Below, one piece after another: positions 22,265 through 28,628 of a stretch of DNA of 28,628 nt. The notes under the pieces are model-generated. The model was given only the letters and a program-made list of their open reading frames with translations. It did not search any database and was not told the DNA's origin. How positions within the stretch are numbered: position 1 is the stretch's first letter; each line of letters starts with the position of its first letter. The translations under genes were made by a program, and so were the position numbers. The DNA lies in NCBI RefSeq assembly GCF_000165425.1, contig NW_001799411.1, positions 354,322 through 382,949 of the forward strand, written 5' to 3'. This DNA comes from Paramecium tetraurelia. Its lineage: Eukaryota; Ciliophora; Oligohymenophorea; Peniculida; Parameciidae.

Positions 22265-23679
22265 ATGTCAGAAAAGAGAGATAATTTATGTTCTCTTACA
22301 TGCACATGCATGATCACTGTCTGCTATTTGGGAGCCATAGGATTATGCCGAACAGTGCTCTTCTCAAACATTCTCAAACTAGATGATAAAGTAATAAACT
22401 CAGTGTCATTGGGCATATTTAGCCTCATCTTTTTGATAGGCCCCTTTTCATTGCCATTCTTCTAGAGGATGATTCTAAAATTCACCTACAAGTATCGAAT
22501 AATATTTGATTCAGAGCAGTATTTTTCATCACCAGTGTAGCTAATATCTTTAGTATGACCTTGTACATCATCGTGATTGAGCAGCAGCCCAAAGACGTGT
22601 ACTTAATTACAACCATCTTGATATTCGAGGCCTTGTCAGCCCCCTTTATGGCAATCTTCTATTGCGCATTCAATTACTATGTTCGTAGCATGTCCAATAA
22701 GAACAATGTTAGCATTTACTTTGGAGTAGCCTACTCCTTATTCTGCATGCAAAACTTTATAGGAGATATTTATGTCATATTCGAAGGGAAGATTTACGAC
22801 TACAATGAATACTTCTATTATCCAATGTTGGGAGTATCCTTACTCATAACATTCCTTTATTGGTTCATCAAAGAACCAGACTCATTGTCGAAATCAGTGA
22901 CCAAATAAAGTATTGATTTGTAATAGAAATTGAATGAGCATTTATATGGTTCATTGATGGATGATGACAATTAAAAGAATTAAGCAAATAATAACGAATA
23001 TATCACTCAATTTAAACTAATTTGGAAAATACCAAAGTAGTACCCTTAATTTGTGTACTTGATCCCTACCATCATATCCATCGGAATGTTCACTGCCTTT
23101 AGTGTCGTTTACTCTTAGGATATGATAGAACCCAACTATACGAATGTCTCCTATTTAAAACCTGCCATAGTTACCAATCTCAGCATTCATGGGGTTGGTT
23201 AATTCTTAGGAGGTATCCTGATTGGATTTCTATCATATTCCTATGGGTACTTGAATTTGTTGATAGTTTTGCAGTTGTTCGGAGCAGCCACTTATTTATT
23301 ATCTGTAAATTGATTGTATTAATTAAGGATTGTTGGTGAAGCAGATGAGATCAACAACAATAGGAATAGCTTGGTTTACACCTTCAATTTTATGTCAGGA
23401 TTACTAATCTCGGCTGTCCAAGTCCTGACCTTCTCTTATTGTGGATCTGAGTATGTTGAAAACAAGAATGTCCTACAAATATGCAACTGGATTTACTGTT
23501 GGAGTTTCTACTTCTTCACAGTAGTGATGAGTATACCCAATATCCCAGGGACTGCCAATCAGTATTTAATCATTAGTGTAAATGTGTTTGGATCCTTCAT
23601 ACTTGCTTATTGTGTGTTGAATTTCATATGCTTATGGATTCACAAAAGGAAGTACTTATAATTGCGAGAAAATGAGTGA
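22265..23679 (+). CDS. UNC-93/MFS-like membrane transporter with an in-frame TGA
   Basis: ATG 22265, TGA 23677-23679; a 23-nt intron (22492-22514) joins exon 1 to 'KAVFFITSVANIF'. About 463 aa with 10-12 hydrophobic segments, e.g. 'MITVCYLGAIGLCRTVLF', 'SLGIFSLIFLIGPFSLPFF', 'ALSAPFMAIFYCAFNYY', 'FGSFILAYCVLNFICLW'. The segment 'NLSIHGVGQFLGGILIGFLS' resembles the Gly-rich helix of UNC-93 type major facilitator proteins. A central hydrophilic loop (Gln/Asn-rich, about 215-260) separates the two halves as in MFS proteins. Codon 342 is TGA (23311-23313) although the same frame continues with transporter-like sequence to 23679. The canonical 23-nt intron candidate at 23304 would shift the frame. 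Substrate unknown. Confidence 0.78.
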
Positions 23680-23726
23680 TTAAATATGGTATATATTAAA
23701 TATATTTTAATAAATAATTATAATTA

Positions 23727-24753
23727 ATGTACAAGTACAACTTCGAACAAAACTCTCAACATCGTATAGAAATCTTGGAGTTGAGTGATGAGAAGTGCAA
23801 ATTCAGCTTTGAAGGCGATTTGTCCATTGCAAATGCCATCCGAAGAGTTATGATTGCAGAAGTCCCTGTAAAATTTTGGACTAAAATATTAGGTCATGGC
23901 AATTCATTTTGTTGATATTATTGAAAACACAAGTCCCCTGTCAGATGAATTCCTTGCCTAAAGACTTGGTTTGATACCTCTCGTTTCATATGCTGCTGAC
24001 AGCAAAATGTATGATTGGGAAGCTGATGCAGATTCCATAGATGATCAAAAAACAAAAGTGGTCTTTACCTTAAGATAAAAAAATCTGAATGATGCTCCTT
24101 TGGAAATCACTAGTCAACACCTTGAACCTGAATTTGGATAAGTGGGTGAAATGGCAATTAGACCTGTCAGAATGTTTTCGCCAATCAATGGCAAGGAAGT
24201 GGGCATCCCTATTACAAGACTAGGAAAGAATCAATCTGTTCATGTACGCTGTCATGCACTCAAAGGTTTTGGCAAAATGCATGCTAAATGGACTCCCATC
24301 AACATTGCAACATTCAGACATGAAGCGGGTATATTTAAAAATTTATTATATGTAGAACTCAATTTTGATCATTCCTAAACACAATCCTTGTCCTTATTTG
24401 AAAAACAGTCAATCAGAGATTCTTGTCCCATGAATGTCTTTGCTATGGATGCTAATTAAGACCTTATTGTCAATGCCATTGAAAAGTGTGTGTTCTGCGA
24501 AGAATGTATCCGATGTGTAATTATATATATTTATTAAATAGGCTGAATCCATGAAGAAACCCAGATTGATTAAAATGCAACATAAAAAAAATAAATACAT
24601 TTTCACTGTTGAGAGTGCTGGCTAATTAAAAGCTGCTGATATCGTTTAAAAAGTAAATATCCATTTATTATGTAGGCATTGATTGTTTTGAGGAAGAAAG
24701 TTGATGAAATATCTTAAGATCTGAGTTTTGCCTAATAATAATAACAGATTTGA
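23727..24753 (+). CDS. RPB3: RNA polymerase alpha-like subunit, RPB3 (or AC40) family
   Basis: ATG 23727, TGA 24751-24753; introns 23868-23892 (25 nt), 24329-24355 (27), 24517-24541 (25), 24653-24675 (23); 308 aa. Alpha-like motifs: 'RIEILELSDEKCKF', 'SIANAIRRVMIAEVP', 'DEFLAQRLGLIPL', 'GFGKMHAKWTP' and 'YIFTVESAGQL', ending in a helix 'ALIVLRKKVDEI'. It forms the assembly platform with the RPB11/AC19-type partner. The short N-terminus and C-terminal helix favour RPB3, but the zinc loop of RPB3 (after 'GLIPL') has no cysteines and the insertion 'CPMNVF...' is usual in AC40 and archaeal Rpo3. That insertion ends in 'CVFCEECIRC', a ferredoxin-like cluster. The 27-nt intron keeps frame and is inferred from its ends only. 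Confidence 0.93.
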
Positions 24754-24843
24754 AAATTAATTTTATTATTGTCTAGTATATATATTACATAAAATTTAAA
24801 TTAGTCTATAATCACTTACTAATAAATTTTACATCAAATAATA

Positions 24844-25262
24844 ATGCTTTCTTATGTTTCCTTGAATTCTAAGGACAGTTTAGAAGAATTTCTTCAATTA
24901 TATTAGTGCAAAGATTCACAGAAAAAAAATGTATTGAAAAAAGAGCGAGAAATAGTACAATATTTGAAAGGCCTAGGTCTTTAAATGAAAACAGACCCAC
25001 TCTTAAAACTATAAAGATTTGCCAAGTGCAGCATTTATATTAAATTAGTTTTGCAATTTAAAGCGATATTTCTCCTGATTCTAATGAAGAAATCACCCTT
25101 GAGAGAAAGCAGCAGGTTATCGAAAACAAAGAATTCAATCTTTCCAACAACCCCTTTCTCAATAGAGAGAGTCGATAAATAAAACGCTCTTTCTCCTTCG
25201 AAAATAACAATCGATTTTTAAATGACCAAAGAGATAATGTTGAATTACATCAGTTTGACTGA
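24844..25262 (+). CDS. Small hypothetical protein, 131 aa
   Basis: ATG 24844 to TGA 25260-25262 with a 23-nt intron (25026-25048, GTGCAG...TTAG). Splicing switches to a strongly polar, coding-looking frame: 'SDISPDSNEEITLERKQQ', 'FNLSNNPFLNRESRQIKRSF', 'FENNNRFLNDQRDNVELH'. The N-terminal third is helical ('SLEEFLQLY', 'LKKEREIVQYLKGLGLQ'). Without splicing the frame stays open to about 25322 but becomes low-complexity. No known family. Starts about 90 bp after the RNA polymerase gene on the same strand. Confidence 0.6.
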
Positions 25263-26377
25263 TTAGCCTTAAATATAAACATTTATATATATATATTTGC
25301 TTGCATCGTCTATATACAATTGAGAAAATTCTCAGACCGTTCAAATCTTCGCACATTTTTAAATATTCTGGATGAATATTTGTGATAAGATTTAATTGGT
25401 TGATTAATTAGCAAATAATAATTAAAGTTTATTATTTAATTAAAATACTCATTTATTGCAAATAGTTTATTTTTAATTCTTATTGAATATAGAATTCTTG
25501 ATCATATATCCAATTACATCAATTAATTAACATTTTCAATAAAGGATGTATGACAAAATTTTAACATCAAAAATTATTCAAATCCTCAATTAAGCTTTCG
25601 TTAAAATAATGAAATTAAATTAATTATATATCATAATTATCTAAAATTGAAGGCTGAATACACAAAAAGAAAAATTTATATGCTAATTGTAGAGATTCTT
25701 TTAGTGTTGCCTATACTTAGTGTTTTCTTATCTGTATTAAGGAATTACACAATATACATCTGATCAGTATTGCTTCTGACTTCTATGCAATAATTTATTT
25801 CTGATTAAAAATTTTAAAGATTAAATGCTGAATACAAAAGTGAGAAAAAATAATGAATAGACACAGACTTCAATTATTATTAGAGCTTGCAGAAATGATT
25901 GATATCAAAATTGATTTAATAATAATTTATCAATTGATGAGTCCTAATTCATTAGATTTATTCTCTAAATATATAAATAGTTATTTTAATCAATTCATCA
26001 TTTTAATTCTTAGATATATATATTTAAACATAAAGACATTTTAATCCAGTTAGCTTAATTTTTGAAAGGAACTTGAAATAGTCATCAATTCTTTAGAAAA
26101 TATTAATCAATCAAATGTTTGGTCAAAAAGATGCATTTGCTAAGCCTTGAGGATTGATTCTTGTCAAAATCGGAGATATTTGATTGGAATTTCGTAGAAA
26201 AGATAGAACCAAAAATTCTGATTTGGGATAACTTTAATTTTTTATTAATTTACTGAGTTGTTTTATCACTTATAAAATTTTATATATAAAATACTGTAAT
26301 TTGGTAATTTAAATAGTATGATATATATATAATTTTATAATTTTTATAATTGTATTCAGCTTTGCGTTTAATTTTAT
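25263..26377. other. AT-rich 1.1-kb spacer; no confident gene
   Basis: Long AT tracts and (TA)n runs (e.g. 25279-25294, 26316-26331). One ATG-to-TGA frame (25853-26065, 70 codons, plus strand; begins MNRHRLQLLLELAEMI) could be a small gene but has no recognisable feature. The decamer GCTGAATACA occurs at 25653 and 25827 on the plus strand and as its reverse complement at 26351. This is the longest gene-poor stretch of the window, between convergent 3' ends. Confidence 0.5.
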
Positions 26378-28129
26378 TCAAGGTCGTTTATAACACTCAA
26401 ATCTCAATACATTTAGATCATGTAATTACTCTTAATTCAGTTTAACTATGCTATCTAGTTCATTTCGAAGATAATATAAGAAACAAATCACAATTATGAA
26501 AAACCAAATTTAAATTTTAGACACAGAATTTATTTAAGAAGTCTTTTATTAAGAAATATCTTTAAAATTCTAATTTTACTATTCTGAATTTTTTTAAGTG
26601 ATTGATTACAATTTATCAATTGATGATTAAAGACTATTTTATAAATTGTTAATTTAAGTATTTTATTATTCTGAATTTTTAAAAGTTAAGGATTAAAAAT
26701 TATCAATTGATGCTTAAAAACTATTTTATAAATCTTAAACTTTTTTATTTTCCAAATCTGATTTTACTAAATTTAGGGATTATAAATTAGAAATTTCTTT
26801 TTCCAGTTTTTAAAGAAAATTAGTAATTGTATCATTTTGAGTGTTTAATTACTATTTAATTTTTGAATGGTTAAGCGTATTAGATTAAATTATTATTTCT
26901 TGTTCCTCAACTTTTTGTTTTTGCATTTCAAGTTCCTTTTCTAAATTAATGATGTATTAATTGGTTCTTTATGAATTGAAATCTAATTCAGTACAATAGT
27001 TTAGTACATCAATGACTTAATCAGAAAAGATTTTAGAAAATTTACTTTCAAAGTTTTAATAAAACTAATCATAACTAAAATTAATTTATTCTTTAGTTTT
27101 TGTAAGTAGGTTTTAATCAAGATGACCAAAAATATAGTTAGGAATTTCAGGTTTTAAAATGCAACTTAATTATTGTTATCCTAAGAAAACTGCTGATTCT
27201 TTTTATTATTCATAACTCTCATAAGAATTGTTTTGGTTTTTATCAATTTTTTATAAATTCGTCTTAATTGATTTGTTAATATCTTTATTAAATTTCTTCG
27301 TTAATTATTCAATTAGTTCTCTTTTTTCTGTTTATTCTTTCATTACTATGGCAAGAGTTTTAATATAATTATCTTATTGATGTTCTTTGTGATCTTGTAA
27401 AATACAGAGCGAGCACTCTAATTTTAATGGATCTTTCTCTAAACATTTGAGATGGGTACATAATAACTCCTTTTAACTTAAATGTAACTCACACTATTCA
27501 AATTAAAAGTTATTTAGATTATCTACTTCTATTTAGTAATCCATTTAAGCAAATTTCAGAAAATGTTCTCTTTCAATAAAATTTTTTTAATTTATCAATA
27601 TATCCCTCTTCATTTCAATTTAATTTAATTAATAATTTAGTTATCTCGTTGATTAGTCCCTAATATCTTACATTTCATTCTATTTGTCTTGTAAATTGAA
27701 CTTATAAAAATAAATAAATGTATCTAATGACGGATTTTCTATTAGATTTTCAGCCTTTTATATATTTTGAGCTAAGACCTAGCTGGAATTTTCAGTGATA
27801 TCATTGAACATTTTTTTTTGATTATTTTACCAATTAGTTAGAGAAAGTAGAATAGCTGATAATTGTTCTTCTATCTATGCATGTAATTCTGAGTTCTTCT
27901 TAACTTCGTTGAGCAGATGTTCTTTCAAGCTTGTATAATTTGCATGAGCTGTTTTCTCAAGTTCAGACAATGTTATAATTTTATGTTATTCAGCCTTTTT
28001 TTCTCTATGATTTTATTGGAAACAACAACTACAACACAGCTTATTATCTGCCTTTTGAAGACAAGTAGGATGGACACAAATATACTTTTATTCCTCTTAT
28101 TCATGTGAAGAACAATAAGATTTATTCAT
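26378..28129 (-). CDS. B-box-like zinc finger, coiled-coil, tail-anchored protein (full-length paralogue of 1-977)
   Basis: ATG 28129-28127, TGA 26380-26378, 583 aa, no intron. Two Cys/His-rich modules: N-terminal 'YCSSHEQEEQKYICVHPTC' with a CCSCC and H-rich follow-up, and about 215-250 'CELHLSQKELLCTHLKC' plus 'CSLCILQDHKEH', both B-box-like. Long Gln/Asn-rich coiled coils follow. 'AVFLGQQQL', 'KPEIPNYIF', 'YCTELDFNS' and 'QYIINLEKELE' are shared with the gene at 1-977. Two copies of a 29-residue repeat precede a hydrophobic segment (IWFFIIVICFLYYL, about residue 540) and a polar 27-residue tail. The layout suggests a membrane-tethered scaffold; ligand and role unknown. Gln is encoded mostly by TAA, as expected for the genome. 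Confidence 0.85.
26579..26752 (-). repeat. Two copies of an 87-nt in-frame repeat
   Basis: Landmarks recur at exactly 87 nt: ATCAATTGATG at 26615 and 26702, ATTCTGAATTTTT at 26581 and 26668. The encoded 29-residue units begin around NTQINNLQNSLQ and end in NSEQQ, the same length and pattern as the 87-nt unit in the gene at 1-977. Confidence 0.85.
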
Positions 28130-28364
28130 TTTTATAAAATAATTTTATGATTGAAAAAATTGCGTGATTAAATTTGCTTAATTTACTTAGTATTATAGAT
28201 TATGAATAAAAGTTAAAGCTTATAGAATGTTATATATATTTTAATTTTCAAGGGTAATATTAATCTGGGAGGGAGTTACTTTAGAATAGCATTGCGAAAT
28301 TGGTAATGTTGATTGTTATTAAGGTTCTGATTGTATATAATTATAAATTAATAATTAATAAAAA
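28130..28364. promoter_or_regulatory. Bidirectional upstream region
   Basis: 235 bp between the divergent starts at 28129 (minus) and 28365 (plus). It holds a relatively GC-richer patch around 28247-28305 in otherwise AT-rich sequence. No motif is assigned. Confidence 0.4.
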
Positions 28365-28628
28365 ATGGGATAGTTTTTAGGGCATTTACAAAATGCATAA
28401 CCTCCCTAATCAAATCCATTACTTAATAACTCAATATCAAAATTACGTGAGTATCATGGGTCTTTTCAATCTGTTTGCGATACATTTAGTATAGATTTGA
28501 CAGAGTTCGAATAGATATTCGGAAGCAATGAGACAATGTTTTAAATATGGGATACAGATAACAATGGGTATTATAGTTATGAATATGTGTAGATTGATCA
28601 ATGCATTGGAATTGTTTTCAGGTTTGAT
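28365..28628 (+). CDS. Putative N-myristoylated EF-hand-like protein, 3' end outside window
   Basis: The ATG at 28365 opens a frame to the window edge (88 codons). It starts MGQFLGHL, with Gly at position 2 as needed for N-myristoylation. After a polar stretch come 'LTEFEQIFGSNETMFQIW' and then an EF-hand-like loop 'DTDNNGYYSYEYV', with Asp1, Asp3, Asn5 and Gly6 in place. Loop position 12, normally Glu or Asp, is Tyr, so calcium binding at this loop may be weak or absent. A GT near 28621 could begin an intron. More EF-hands downstream would suggest a recoverin/NCS-like or calcineurin-B-like protein; the fragment is too short to decide. Confidence 0.65.

Noticed and set aside
1..28628. tRNA, rRNA, CRISPR arrays or intact transposons
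   Set aside because: No cloverleaf-like, rRNA-like or spaced-repeat structure was seen, and the piggyBac-like gene has no visible terminal inverted repeats.

Overview
This window is macronuclear-type DNA of a ciliate, most likely Paramecium. Three things show it. TAA and TAG are read as glutamine throughout and TGA is the only stop: for example, the Gln of the Rab WDTAGQE motif is a TAG codon at 5647-5649. Introns are tiny, mostly 22-31 nt with GTA...TAG ends. Genes are packed with gaps of 19-190 bp in AT-rich DNA. An ORF search with the standard code breaks nearly every real gene here, so all coding regions were re-read with the ciliate code and small introns were removed by eye.

Layout. 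1-977: 3' part of a coiled-coil, tail-anchored protein gene with an internal tandem repeat. 1848-2874: decayed trichocyst matrix protein pseudogene. 2875-3848 (-): multi-pass membrane protein. 3875-4225: doubtful short gene. 4423-4897 (-): ribosomal protein L23a. 4957-5888 (-): Rab GTPase. 6001-8998: PiggyMac-like (domesticated piggyBac) protein with its catalytic residues lost. 9083-9826 (-): unknown protein. 9865-10252 (-): SCP2 sterol-carrier protein. 10274-11219: CDC50/LEM3 flippase subunit. 11267-12551: B-box-like zinc finger plus SPRY-like protein. 12593-14307 (-): EFHC1-like triple-DM10 ciliary protein. 14327-21578 (-): very large ubiquitin-specific protease. 21767-22165: small basic protein. 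22265-23679: UNC-93/MFS-like transporter. 23727-24753: RNA polymerase subunit of the RPB3/AC40 family. 24844-25262: small hypothetical. 26378-28129 (-): full-length B-box/coiled-coil paralogue of the first gene. 28365 to the end: start of a myristoylated EF-hand-like protein.

The genes do not form one pathway; most are housekeeping, trafficking or ciliary genes typical of a compact Paramecium chromosome. The standout is the PiggyMac-like gene, whose family works in programmed elimination of germline DNA during macronuclear development. Other points of interest are RPB3/AC40 with a ferredoxin-like cysteine cluster, two paralogues at opposite ends whose repeats share an 87-nt unit, an in-frame TGA in the transporter, and single-base frameshifts in CDC50, EFHC and USP that could be assembly errors or something biological.
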